Assembly: GCA_018398765.1 (NCBI GenBank)
Contig: JAHBMJ010005317.1
Span: 26,447-53,946, forward strand
Source: Chromera velia
Taxonomy: Eukaryota > Sar > Chromeraceae
Reading direction: 5' to 3'
DNA length: 27,500 nt
The notes below the pieces were generated by a model that had not been told where the DNA came from, searched no databases, and worked only from the letters and a program-made list of their open reading frames with translations. The position numbers were made by a program, and so were the translations under genes. Every line of letters starts with the position of its first letter. The first letter of the stretch is position 1. Below, piece after piece: positions 8,858 to 21,000 of this stretch.

Positions 8858-10708
8858 TTCCTTCCTTCCTTCCTTCCTTTCTTCCTTCCTTCCTTTCTTC
8901 CTTCCTTCCTTTCTCTGTTTTCTTTCTTCAGGTTCGACTATCTCGTCATCGCACACAACGGAAAATGTGCGGCTCGTCTGATGTCGTCTGCAGGGGCGGG
9001 ATTCAAGGATGTCACCCAGGCAAGCTAGCTAGCTCGTTCCTTCCTCCCTTCGAGGCTTCTGCATGAGGTGGATGATACAGCCCGGGGGGCAGCTGGGCTT
9101 CATTCTTGCAGTCGCTTGTTCGGGTTTTTCCCTTCTTATCTCTTTTCCGTCTTTTCTTGTCTTCTCTCTGAGCTTCGCATGGATGACGTGTCTTGTCTTG
9201 TCTGTATCGGGTCGATTATCCATATATCCGGTCGGGGGTTTCTTCTCTTCTTGTCTGGGACTGACGAATGTCAGAGAGTGTGCAGCAACTGAGAGCGTGT
9301 GTATGTTGGTTCTTTAATAAGCCTCCTGCCGCTGTGTATTTCTGTCCACTGAATTGCGATTTTGTCTGCAGGCTCTGACAGTGCGGTTTGGGGCCGTGCC
9401 GCGGGGATCGAATCCTCCCGAGATGCAGCTGAACTCTCTGTACGTCTACCTCCTGTACTTCTCTGCCGACAACCAGAAAAAACCACCAACCGATCTGACT
9501 TTCGACGGTGAGCGATAGACCGTCTCTCTCGAGGTTCCTGGATTCGCTTGATCGATCTCCCTGCCGATAGTGTCAATTCGCTTCAAGAACCTCGTGCGCG
9601 TGCGTCAGTGGGAGGGTTCGAAAGGCTCCGCTGAACCAATCTTTCCATGAATGTGATTTCGTTCTTCTTCTGTGATCCGTTTCACTCAATCAGAAAAGAA
9701 GCTGAAAAGTTGGGACCGCGACTTTCGACCTCTTCGTCTCCATCTGTTGCAGCTGCGTTTGTGGAAGGGGTGCCCGAGCTCTCCTGGGTTTCTGAAAATG
9801 TGAGGAAGCTTGGAGGTGCAAAAAAGACCTCGGGGTCCCAGTGCTGGACTCTGATTAGCTCTCCTGCCTTCGGGGAGGTTAACAAACTCCCTCAGGAATT
9901 CATGCCGGAGGAGGAAAAGAAAAAGGTGGAGACCGCTTTGCTCTCAGCGTTCGAGAGGGCTCTCGGGGCCTCTCCGGGCTCTCTCCAACCCGACCAGACA
10001 TTCCTTCAACTGTGGGGGGCCGCAAATCCCGTCTCCGTTCTTGATGCAGACACACAGACGCCCTTCATATTTGACGGCCGGAGGGGGGTAGGGGTTTGCG
10101 GTGACTGGTGCGCTGGAGGCGCCTCTGTGCCTGCGGCGGCTGAAAGCGGTGTTGCTGTTGCGGAAGCGATAGCAGCAGACTGGGCTGTCAGAGGCTCAGG
10201 AGAGGCGACGCGGGAGGAGGCTCAACCTGTCAATCTCCCTGCGACTTTCAGGTTGCCCTCTATGAGATCGGAAGTACCTGGATCCCCCGCATGTAAGGCT
10301 GAGGGTTCTGCAGCCATCGGGGCCTTCAGGGGAGTCTCCAGTCTCCCCCCCGTTTGCACAGACAGACGTTCAGTTCCTAAAGTTACTTCTTCCAACAAGG
10401 GGAGAGGAGGCGAGGAGGCCGGTAGCGGTGCAGCGAGACGAGACAGCAGTACGGAGAGACGGGGGGGAAGCTCTGAGAGGGGGGGATTCAGTCGGGGAAG
10501 AGGAAGAGGAAGAGGAGGGAGGGGGGGGGGGCGATTCGGAGAATTCCAGCAGCATGGAGACCCTACGGTGAGTAGAGATCGGGGAGGAAGGCAGGAGGCG
10601 TCTGGAGTGCAACGCTCTGAGAGCCGCGGAGAGGGGGGAGAGAGCTGGAAGCCACAAGGAAAGGAGGGCTCTTCCTCTCGGCGTTGGAGGCCGCGTCCGT
10701 CTGAATGA
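6701..10708 (+). CDS. Renalase-like FAD/NAD(P)-binding oxidoreductase with RG/RGG-rich C-terminal tail, 7 exons
   Basis: Exons: 6701-7042, 7354-7438, 7669-8027, 8262-8332, 8932-9019, 9372-9507, 9699-10708 (696 residues). The Rossmann FAD motif VAIVGGGVSG is at residues 54-63, GGRCSSR at 103-109 and FDHAAQCFS at 120-128, the place where plant renalase-like proteins have FDHGA(P/Q)FF. AATDGM, WELW, FDYLVIAHNG and the C-terminal FAD motif VGVCGDWCAGG (near 495) follow. The substrate is unknown. The first 24 residues (MHCLSFSLSFASLLCSVCAF onward) look like a signal peptide and are followed by a Ser/Arg-rich stretch, which would suit bipartite plastid targeting. A second ATG at 6824 lacks this leader. 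After about residue 520 the protein is low-complexity with a GRGRGRGGRGGGRFG cluster. Exon 5 needs either a GC-AG donor (CAG|GCAAGC at 9020) or an earlier GT donor at 9011; both keep frame. The acceptor of exon 7 is the least certain. Confidence 0.8.
8028..8046 (+). repeat. (GTGG)n at the intron 3 donor of the oxidoreductase gene
   Basis: The donor TGG|GTGGGT at 8028 is itself the first unit of a GTGG/GGGT run, so the exact exon end depends on phase. Ending at 8027 gives DAHVW joined to ISKCQW in frame. Confidence 0.8.
8168..8203 (+). repeat. (GA)n microsatellite, intron 3
   Basis: GA dinucleotides with one GAAA interruption lie between exon 3 (ends 8027) and exon 4 (starts 8262) of the oxidoreductase gene. 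Confidence 0.85.
8807..8931 (+). repeat. (CATT)n, (CTTT)n and (CCTT)n run forming the pyrimidine tract of intron 4
   Basis: CATT units pass into CTTT and then CCTT units and end in TTTCTTCAG, the acceptor of exon 5. The whole polypyrimidine tract has become a microsatellite of over 100 bases. Confidence 0.9.
10395..10560 (+). other. RG/RGG-box coding segment
   Basis: Within the last exon of the oxidoreductase gene this stretch encodes repeated Arg-Gly, Gly-Gly-Phe and Ser-Arg units, with GGFSRGRGRGRGGRGGGRFG at its centre. RGG boxes in known proteins bind RNA and are targets of arginine methylation. No such role has been shown for this enzyme family, so the function is inferred. Confidence 0.75.
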
Positions 10709-11686
10709 TCGACGCTATGGATCGTTGGTTGCATGTCGGCCAGTGAGAAGGTCGGTTAGCAGTGGACTTCCGATGGCCAGGCCGATGGTTGGTTGCGAAG
10801 TGCAGTATTGTATTCTAAGCTAGATTCTAAGTTATCCTAGAAGTTGTCTTTGAAGTAGTTTGGAGAACTCGTTTGGCTTCAAAGTTAGTTTAATAGTAGT
10901 TACTAGGTCAGACCGCTTGAGGCCCCAAGACTCTAATACTAAACTACTGGCAGAATTAAAAAAGATTAAAAAAATGTAATGGTAATTTGAAAGCTTCTTT
11001 TGAAGGCTTACTACTAGGCTTACTAGTAGTAATTAAAAAAAAAATCCGACTCAGAAAAAGTCGCGCAGTTACTTGCAGTGGACCACGGATAAACCCCGGA
11101 AGATTAATGCTATGCTATGCTATGCTATGCTACTATGAACATCCTGGTACTATGTGGTCTAGTACATACATAGTATATGTTAAGGGACTCAAGGCCATGA
11201 AACGCTCCATGGCCCCGCCCGGCCCCCGGCCGCAACTACCCGCGGGCGGGCCGTCTTGTTATTGTAGGGTTGCGCTCTGCCGAACTTGAACGAGGTAAAC
11301 TTAGCCAATTTTGACGAAATTTGCAATAGAAGGATGTTTTGAGATTATTATGGTTAATTATGGGGCAACTTCTGGTACTAATATATAGTAGAACGGCGAC
11401 GGTGCTCGACCTAGAGCACCAATTAAATCATTATTACTATATCACACTATGACCCATAGATCTAACCATAGATATTGAGATTTCAGTCATTTCACATATT
11501 CAATTTTAGCCCATTTTTTTTAGCCTAGCTTGAAGCTACACTAGCAATAGACTAAGCAATCGAATATAGTATTTTATGTCAGAAAAAAAGAAAGTCGTAC
11601 GGGGGCTTCCTGGGAGGAACACAATAGCATCTTTCATAAAGGACCTTCGATTGCCTCCAACTTACATACCAGCGGTACCATACAGC
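10709..11686. other. Intergenic region between two convergent genes
   Basis: The sequence is AT-rich with no recognisable gene. Visible structure: a (TATGC)n run at about 11107-11131, short TAGTAGTTAC-like repeats near 10900-11030, a GC-rich CCCGG/GGCC island near 11210-11250, and a perfect 7-bp inverted repeat GGTGCTC/GAGCACC at 11401-11420. It contains the 3' flanks of the oxidoreductase gene (+) and the radial spoke gene (-). Confidence 0.6.
11401..11420. repeat. Short inverted repeat, 7-bp stem and 6-base loop
   Basis: GGTGCTC, then GACCTA, then GAGCACC can form a perfect hairpin in the convergent intergenic region. No function can be assigned from sequence alone. Confidence 0.5.
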
Positions 11687-14586
11687 CTAAACTTTGCCCT
11701 CCTCAGGCAGCTGTCCCCCCTCAGCCGCTGCGTTCAGGTCCTCGTGGGACCCGCCCAGGGTCTTCGAAGCCATGGGGGGCTGGCTCCCTTCCTCCTCGTC
11801 CTCTAGGTAGTCTTCCGGAGGACACAGGGGCCAGTCGCGTCTGTATCTACTCAGCAGGGAAGGGGGCATGAACCCCTCCCAGAAGTAGACCTTGGGAGGC
11901 GGGGGAGGGGACTCGTCTGTCTCTTCCGGGGCCTCTTGCTCAGCCGCAGCTTCCGCCTTTTTGTCGTCCTTGCCCCCTCCTTTCTTGGCCTTCGGGTCTG
12001 CTGCAGCCTCCTGTGCGAGTCTCTCCTCCTCCTCCCGCTTCAACCGTGCTGCCTCCTCTTGCGCTGCATCGATGGACCGATTCAGTTGGATGGATGGAGG
12101 GGGGCCGGGCAGTGAGTGCACAGGACATATTGATAAGAGTGCATCGATGGACCGATTCAGTTGGATGGAGGGGGGCCGGGCAGCGAGTGCACAGGACATA
12201 TTGATATGAATGAAAGGTATGAACCTTCATCGAAACACAAATCACAAAAAAAAACCGTCATTCCACTCGAAGGGGAGCAGTGCGATGAGAGAAAGAAAGG
12301 CATTGGAGCATGAAAGTAAGGAAGGAAGATTGAAGGGCCCCATGAATCAATCGGTCTGCATGTCCTCTTTCTTGTTTGAATGAATGAATGAATGAATGAA
12401 TGAGTGAGTGAGTGAGTGAATGAATGAATGAATGAGTGAGTGAGTGAGTGAGTGAGTGAATGAATGAATGAATGAATGAATGTGCATGCATGCATGCATG
12501 CTCGGTCAATGGAAGAGCTAGGTGGATCGATGCATGATGTGTAAGGGTCCAGGCCGCAGAGACACACTATGAATAAGAGAGAGTTTGCACGCACCTTTTT
12601 TCTGCTCAGCCTCGACCAGCAATTCCTCTGTAGAGACGAAATGGTACGGCTGGGCGTCCCTCAGGGCTGGCAGCAGAGCAGAGTCCAAAAACATCGAGAG
12701 ACGCGAGGCGAGAGGGACGCCTGTGAGAGACTGCACAGGTCCGGTCTGCAGAAGCAGGAAGGAAGGAAGGAAGGAAGGAAGGGGGCTGAACGTGTTCTGA
12801 TGCATTTCTTTGAAATCGAGAGGCCAAGAAGCATGCAATAAAACCGGATGTATTCTCCGTTTCGGTAAGAATGCAAGATCTGCTGCTGTTTGATCGAAAG
12901 TTTGGGTATGATTCGTCACCGTAGTCACTGACAGTGAAACAACAGCACAGAGAAAACTGAAAAGAGAACAAGTTTCTTTTTGTCTTTCCCGTCTTTTTCG
13001 ATCGAGCCGCCTGTTGTCGAAGCGAGTGGTCAAACGACTGTAATGATGGAGATGGATCGTCGAGAGGGCATTGAGAAACAAAAGAATGCGAAGGACAATT
13101 CAATCAATCAAGAGGAAGGAAAGACAACGACGTGACAGCCTGCACTGACCCTCTGGTCCACTAGGCTGACGAAGAAGCGCCTGATTTCAAATTCCGTCAT
13201 TTCTGTTTCGAGAAACTCCTGTAGACTCAAAGCCTCTCTCCTTGGAGGACGAGGAGTCATCAAAGCCTCTATCGTCTCTTGTCGTGCTGCCAACGTCTCC
13301 TCCCACTGCCGCCTGATCTCGATCAACTCGGGGGATTCCTCTGGCTCCACTGGTTCTGGGGTCTCTGCTTGGGCCTCTGCTGCGTCTGCTTGGCCCTTTC
13401 CTCCTCCCTTTGCGTCCTTTTTGTCCTTTCCTTTAGGGTCCTCTGCCGCTGCTGCTTTCTCTTCCTGCTCTTTGGCCTCCTGACTGATCCTTTCTTTCTC
13501 CCTCTCCACAGGATTCTCAGAGGGGTCCAGAGGCTCCCAGAACACCGTGTTGCCCCACCTGTATGCAAACACACATGCAGCCGAGAATATTTTTGTATTC
13601 GCATATTCTTGTATATGTGCATTTGCTGGAACACCGTGTTGCCCCATCTACATGCATGATTTTTTGTGAAGAAGCCAGAGAGGGAAATGAAAGAAGACAG
13701 AAAACGGACAACGAGCATAGCGGAATGAATGCAGTCATACGTGTGCATGTGTCTGCGGAGGCTGAAAAGCGGACGCACAGAGACCGATGAGGAGCCCCGC
13801 CCGACTTCGGGAGAAAATTCCAAAAAGGCACGTACACAAAGAACAAGAAAGAGCCGGCCAGATAGACGGAAAAGGCAGGCATGGCTCGACAAACCGAGAC
13901 AAACTCTCCTCTGCCCCTGCAGAAAGGACCTCTGCCACGATGCGCACTGCCTCGATGAGAGTGCAGGAGAATCGGGTACCTGGATTGAGAGAGAGAGAGA
14001 GAGAGAGAGAAGGAAATACGTCAAAACCAGAACGGAAAGAAAGAAAGAAGGAAAGAAAGAAAGAAAACAAAACGACGCAATGCAGACCACTGGAAGGAAG
14101 AAGAAAAAGAAGAATGGCCAAGGAAGTCAACCTGTTGACACTCAATCAGCTTAGGGAGGTTTGCGGTCTGGCACACAGAAGCATGAGGATCGAAACTTAA
14201 TTTACCCCGCAACACAGAGGGAACGAAAGCAAACATGCAACAAGGTAAAAGCTTCTCTACGCACAGGCAGGGCTCGATTCCTACCCCAGGGCACTGACCG
14301 AGAATTGCCTTTTGTTGCTCTTCCGGAGAAGCGAGCACTGCAGGAAAATACATGCAACGATGCGTGAAGAGAAGAATCTTCACAAGAAGTGCAGAAAGAA
14401 AAAAGGGAGAGGAGCAAAGAGCACTCCGCGAAAAAAGAAAATGCGGTGGTGTTCCTTTGTGGTCTAAAAAATTGATTTTGTTCGTCTCTGTCATTGATTC
14501 GGGTATGCCCAATCCTCCCGTTCTATCGATATATTTTGCGCTCAACACCGATCACTGCTTGCAGACAGGACTTTGTTCTCTCTTTT

Positions 14587-14622
<36 letters not shown>

Positions 14623-16459
14623 CTTGTGCAGGCTGGCCCTCCCCGAGGTTCGTCCGAGAGGCTCTCCGGGAGTCTAGACCGTCAGCCATCGACTGCCCGG
14701 CTTCATCAAGTGTGATGTTGTCTGCGTGCGTCAGTCAACAGAAGGAGAGGAAGCCAAAACACCCACGCACACAGACGGGGGTCCAAATGTATGCACTCTC
14801 ACACACTTGCAGGCCCGGCAACTATCCACGGTAGTGTGTTTTGGTTCCGTACATGCGCTCTTCGTCTGCCTGGTGGCCCAATAGAGCGCGCTCTCATGCA
14901 GATAAGCATGGAGCTCTTCCCGACTCTTCTCCCCAAGGTTCTCCTGATTTCTCTCATTCATCTACAATCGCGCTCACTCTCCACCACCAGCCTACCCACA
15001 CGCCCTTTCTTTGACGTGGCTAACCAGACTCTGAACGATCACGCCGAATATATCAACCATGCAGCAGCTCAGTGGACGAATGAGAGAACCAACTAGTAAA
15101 GAGCAAGCAGAAAACAAACAAACAGACAAACAAAAAGGTAAAGAAACAAAAGAAAAAAAGCGACGGACCAAAAAAAGCGGTGGACGCGATCGAGTTGTGA
15201 CGGGAGTAGTTTGTGCCCCCTCCCTCCGTCCCCTCCTCTTCGTCTGCACCCGTTTGTTTGCATTCACACAACACATCGATCGATCGATCAGCCAGTCAAC
15301 TCAATTGCATTCATCTAGAGAGTCTCATGGAGAACTGACACACACCTGTCCAGATTCACATCTAGTACCAAGGCATGTATGCGCGTGTCGATGAATATTT
15401 TCCAGACCTGACCGACGATCGCGAACAGAAAAAAGCGGGGAGAACCACCGGCCTCTCTGACAGACGAAAATCAAGTCAAGAGACTGACTTATTTTGCGAG
15501 GGAGAGGAAAGAAACATGGGGCAGAACTGAAATCATGCACCTCTTTCTCCGTCTTTCGTTCCCACGACCCACCTGCCTCTTTTCCGGTCTTTCCACTGCC
15601 TGCCGTTTTGGAGGCTATAAGGGGGGTGTTGTCGCTTAGCTCTTCTGGCAGCTCGCTGAATTTGGGGGGTAACAGAAAACCCAGCAACTGCAGTCGCAGG
15701 GAGAGAAAGCCACACAGGAAGAAAGAAACCGGAAGACGAGAAGCAGGTCATGAAAGTAAATTGCACGTTGCACGAAACCTGGCTCGGTCAAGATTGAAGG
15801 GTAAATGGGCATGAATGGCATCTCAGAGAAATAGACAGATTGAAGACCGAAAGCTTGCTCCTTTCGTCAAATGAGTGAGATAGATCCAGATTATACTTTC
15901 ACTCACTCACCCGCAATTGTTTGAAGAAGTCACGGACTCGCAGGGCTTCATCCCGTCTGCCCCAGATCATCGCCATTCTCTGAGGGAACACAAGGAAATC
16001 ACTCGAGGGAATCGAGAGCCTCAAAGGACCCCACAAATCAATTCCAGTCTCCTGACCCTCAGCCCCATCTCCCGCCTCTCCATTCCTCTCCTCTCCCTCT
16101 GCCCCCTCAGCGCCACCCTCTCCCTCTGCCCCCCCGTCAGCCTTCGGGCTAGAGTCGTCCTTCCCCCCCGCCTGGCGAGCCCCGCCTTCTGCAGGGAGAC
16201 CGTCGCCCTCCGGAGTCTGCGACGTTTCTCCTGCTGCTTCCCTCTCCTGCTGTGCTTGCTCCTCTGCAGCTTTCATTTGCGCCTCGACTTCCTTCTCTGC
16301 AAATTCTCTGACTGCTTGGCTGGGTTTGGCGGACAGAGACGGGAGAGGAAGTACGCCGAGGAAGAGGGACCTGATCAGAGGAAGGGCCCCCTTCTCAGCC
16401 AGAACGCGAAGAATGTCCCTAGAAGCGCCTAAAGCGAATGTCGCCGCTGCAGAGAATGA

Positions 16460-16498
<39 letters not shown>

Positions 16499-16798
16499 TC
16501 TCATGGAAATGAAAGGGAAAAAACGTGAAAGAAAACAAGAAATCAAGAACGGAAGGAAAATAGAAAGCAAGAAAGCAAGAAAGTCAGAAAGTATTGAGCG
16601 AAAAAGAGAAAAAAAACTTTCACTAATGTAGGCAGGAATACTTCGGAGCAACAAATTCCAACCAGCGAGGTCAAAAGTAAAACAAATAAGATCGACTGGA
16701 GAGAAAGCCAAGCGCGTCTGTCTGGGTCCACCCGACGCTTCTTCCTTCCTTCCTTCCCTCCTTCCTTCCTTCCTTCCTTCCTTCCTTTTCCCTTCACA

Positions 16799-16840
<42 letters not shown>

Positions 16841-16871
16841 CACACACACACGCACACACACACACACACAC

Positions 16872-16909
<38 letters not shown>

Positions 16910-18031
16910 CCATACTCACGCACCTCCCTCCGAGGCTGTCTTCAGATTCTGAGGAGCTTCCTGGAGAGCCACGGGCCCAGGAGGAACCAGCCGGGCCCCC
17001 TTCCCTCTGAACTTCTCTAAAATTGCCGCCGGAGCCTTGCCTTCCTTTTCCTTCCCTTTCTCGCGCTCAGACCCAAAAAACTTCATAGAGCCTCCAAAGG
17101 CTCCCGACCGAACGGACATCGCTGCGGACCTCCCCGCCGGGCCTCCATGGAAAGAGGCTATCGAGGCATCAGCCGACAAACCTCCAAAGCCTCCACCATC
17201 ATCCTCACCCATCCCTCCTCCCTCCTGAGCAGCAAGCTTAGAGTCCTCCCCCTCCTCCACTGCGCGAAGAACCCCAACCAAATTTCGGACCGCGTAGGCA
17301 ACTGCAGCATCCAGGCTGCTCCCCTCCGCGTCGGACCTCATCTGCAAACATTCATTCAGCAAAGAAAACAGAGAAAGAAGTGACTTACGTGCAAACACCA
17401 GATGCCTTGAATTGAAAAGCCGGAAAGAAGAATCTCAGCATTCGACTTGAAAGCCTCCTCTGAGTCACAGACGGTCCTTCCGTGTCTGGACCTTCTGATC
17501 CTTCTCGCGGCTCCAAGGAGAAATCTCATGCTGATGATGAAACAAATAGAGTTCACATATCCATCTGCCCACAGGAGCGCATTATCCTCCTACATCCCAT
17601 TTTCCCCTCCCTTCCCTGACCTTTGCCACTCTGCAGATTGCCTCAAGAAAGCTTCGGAGGAGCACGGGAGAATCGGGATTGTGGACGTCAGAGATCTCTG
17701 GAAGCTCAAGGAACCCCCCGGCCTCCACTGCTCTCTGGGCAGGAGACAGGCTGATCAGGCTGGCAGACAGCGCCGTCATCCCGTCATCCCCCCCTCGGAC
17801 GGAGGTCAGAGGCCCCCCGTGCGCCTCTGCCGTTCTCTCTGTGCCCAGGACGTCCGAGCTAAGCGCCTCCATCGACCTATCGATCCCGTTGGAGATCCCC
17901 GACAGAGACAGAGACAAGCGCTCCCTGTGGGAAGGGAGCTGGGGCCACTCCCAGAGAAGTTGGGCTCTAGCCTCCTCGAAAGGCAGAGTCGGGAAGTGGT
18001 AGTCGACGTGGGACACCTGCAGTCACTCAGG

Positions 18032-18087
<56 letters not shown>

Positions 18088-21000
18088 CTGTGTGTGTATG
18101 TTGTTGGTCGATGATAAGGAGGTCAGTGCTCACAGCCATATGTGCTAGCAACCGACAATATCATTCTTCACACAATAATGGACAATACACCTTCATCCAG
18201 ATGCGCAGACCTCATGGCTGAGGAGCCACTAGATTGCCAAGGAGTACAGAGGTCGGGAGAATGAAGATCTGTTTGCTCTTTTCCTGCATTCCACCGCGCA
18301 ACCTCCGCCTCAGCTCACCTTTTCGGCCTTGGCGTCTGCAGCAATTGTGATACCTCTCCGCTTCTCTGGGCCCCCTTCGCCCCCCCCCTCGCCGCCTGCT
18401 GGGCCCTTCTCCGTTCCTGCCACAGGTCCCCCCTCTCCGTCTCCAGCTGTCCTCCCCCCCTCCACACTCTCCTGATGATGTTGAGATCCCCCCGAGGCCT
18501 GAAAAGTGAACTGCGAAGCCCCCTCTAGGGGTTGTGGAGAGACAGGAGCCTGTTGCCCGTGGGGGGCTGTCTCCTTCTCCTTCTCATCCATTGCCGGAAG
18601 AACGGAGGAGCCCTCCTCGGGAAAGCCAGCTCCCCCAAACCCAACCGCCGTGCCATCGTCCCCCCGCCTGTCCCCAGGGTCTATAACCGTTGGCCCAGCC
18701 GACAGAGAGGGGGAGAGGGGAGAGAGCGCGCTGCCAGCGTTACCCCCCCCAAATCGTTTCCCCCTTGGAGAGAGCACAGGGGCCAGCTTCGTCTCAGCAA
18801 GGCGGTGTGAGTCGACAACTCGTTCGTTGCGTCTTCCGCGGCTTGTCAGCTGGAGAAAGAAAGAAAGAAAGAAAGAAAGAAGGAAGCAAGGAAGGAAGGA
18901 AGGAAAGGAAAGATGAAAGCAGTCGGGCGAAAAACGAGAGTGAGGAGGAAACAGAGAGACAAACTGGCAGACTGACTGAATCGTTCTTGTGTTTTTTCAT
19001 GAACAAAGCTATAGAGACAATGACACATAAATGGGAAGAGAGAAGAGAGAGACACGCAGGAAGAGAGCCGAACCCTGAACCCAAATCTAAGAGTTAGGAG
19101 AATAGGCCTGCATGTCAGACCAACCCTATCAAAGACGGAGATCGGAACTGCGGGCTCGAGAAGGTCAGCGTCTCTGAAAAGTGCCCTGCAGGATTAGTGC
19201 AGGGAAACAGGGAAGTCGGGAGGGAAATATGGAGGAAGAGAGGGGCTGGTCGGTCGGAAGCACAAAAACATGGAGAGAAAAATCCATATGCACAGAGAAA
19301 GAAAAGAAACGACGACGTCGTCTCATTTCCTCCTTTCCTTTGCAATTCGCAAGGGCGGCATAGAGGTTGGCTTGTTGGAGGGTTGCATGTCTTTCTGTCT
19401 GTCTCTTCTTGACGAATTTTTTTCACTATGCGCAATATACAGATGTTTAACGCCTCTTCATTCCGTCTTTCCAAGCCCCTTATTCTTTTCTCACCCCTTG
19501 TTGGCTCTCTTCTCTTTGCATGAATGGAATCATCAACACACCCACCAGAGCTGATGCTTCCTCATCAGGGACGCCTCTTGCTCGTGGGAGGGGGCAAGTC
19601 TTCTGCAAAGGAGAGAGAGAGAGAGAAAAAGAGAGAACGGAGGCAAATCAAAGGAGAAGCAGGGGAATGAGAGCAGAAGAAAAAAGAGCAAGCAACCCCA
19701 GTGTGAGAAAACAGAAAGCACGCTTCACCAACCCAGCGTTGTTGTCATTCTTTCGTCACACACAAAAATTTCATTGATCCATCGATAAGAACACACCTCA
19801 AATGATGCCGACCTTCCTGTTCGAATGTTCTTTCTTCACTTTACTTCACTGTCTCTTACTCTTTTTCTCTTCAGCAGAACCCCACAGCATCCCCATCTGT
19901 CTCTTTTACTTCTTTAACCTCATGGTGGACCACAGGTGCTTTTGTGGACCACCGACGTGACGTGCGGCCTCTTTGACGAAGATGAAGCATGTCAGCAGTG
20001 GAGGATGCCGAAATTGTTCCGCACTTGACTGTTCACTTGCTTCCTTCCTTCCTCACTTCCTTACCTGTATCTGACATAGAGTCTCCTCAGTTCGGGGAGG
20101 TGAAGGAGGATTGTGTTGAAGACTCTCTTCAGGCTGATCTCTGCCGTCTCGTTAGTGGTCTTCCGCAGCTCCTCCTCGAAGAGATCCCCGATGTCCACCC
20201 ACTCACGCACAGGGTTGTTCTCTCCGCCCAGATCCGGGACCTGTATGCATGCGGGGGGGGGTTCGGTGGTTGGTTGGTTCGTGGACTGATACTTGATTTG
20301 GTGTCTATTTCGGTGAATGCTTTCTGAATGTATGCAAAAGCAGGAAGGTGCAGAATTGCATGGAGTCAAACTCCAATTCTCCGCGGACCCTATTGGAAGG
20401 AAGTACGAAAAGGAGAAGGAAGTCGAACAAATCAATCAATCAACATATCTGTGTTTGGGGCACAAAAGACGCCAGTCAAAGAGCTAGAAAGAAAGACCCA
20501 GGGAGTCAATAAATGACTGGCTTTCCGACTCACCGCTTTAGGGGGAGCAATTGGGAACGGCCTATCGATCATTCTGTCCAATTCGAAAGACCCTGCAAGC
20601 AAGCAAGCGTGCGTCAGAGGATTCGAGGACGCCCATGCATATGAATGCACTATGCATTGAAGGAATGAAAAAGAGAGAGCGAGAGACACCTTGCAGGTCG
20701 ATTGAAAGAGAAAAAAGGTATCATTACGTGACGTTCATGGATCATTGACAATTGACTGAAATAAACGCTGGAGATTGACGAAAGAAAGGCAGTCGGGAGA
20801 GTCACAAAGAAGCAGAGGTCTCTCTCTCCTGTTCATCAGCAGCTTCCTTCCAACACGCCCGGGCTTGGGGAGCGGAATTGATGTTGAGTGCCCCCTCAGG
20901 TTCGCTTTCCGGGCCCCCAACTCACTCAATTACTCACTCACTCACTCACTCACTCACTCACTCATTCACTCACTTACTCACTTACTCACTTTGTCACTCA

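Noticed and set aside
16799-16908. Telomere-like or satellite sequence
   Set aside because: It is a plain CA dinucleotide run with CG steps inside an intron, not a telomeric hexa- or heptamer.
16543-16923. Open frames of Cys-Val, Ser-Leu or Phe-Leu repeats across microsatellites
   Set aside because: They are translations of (GT)n, (TC)n and (CTTT)n inside introns, without domains or splice support. The same applies near 2435-2700, 4338-4523, 8506-9066 and 26029-26226.
17356-17556. Possible extra radial spoke exon (FLLGAARRIRRSRHGRTVCD frame)
   Set aside because: No acceptor in the right phase opens it, it does not resemble the family, and joining 17621 directly to 17341 keeps phase 0 and aligns better with RSPH10B.
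19115-19200. Possible exon after TTTTCAG giving DADLLEPAVPISVFDRVG (minus strand)
   Set aside because: The required phase creates a stop with the preceding exon, and no matching donor was found.
20735-20929. Possible exon between the last two MORN exons (minus strand)
   Set aside because: There is no pyrimidine tract before it, and skipping it gives a clean MYEG-SFELD join in phase with a normal MORN end.
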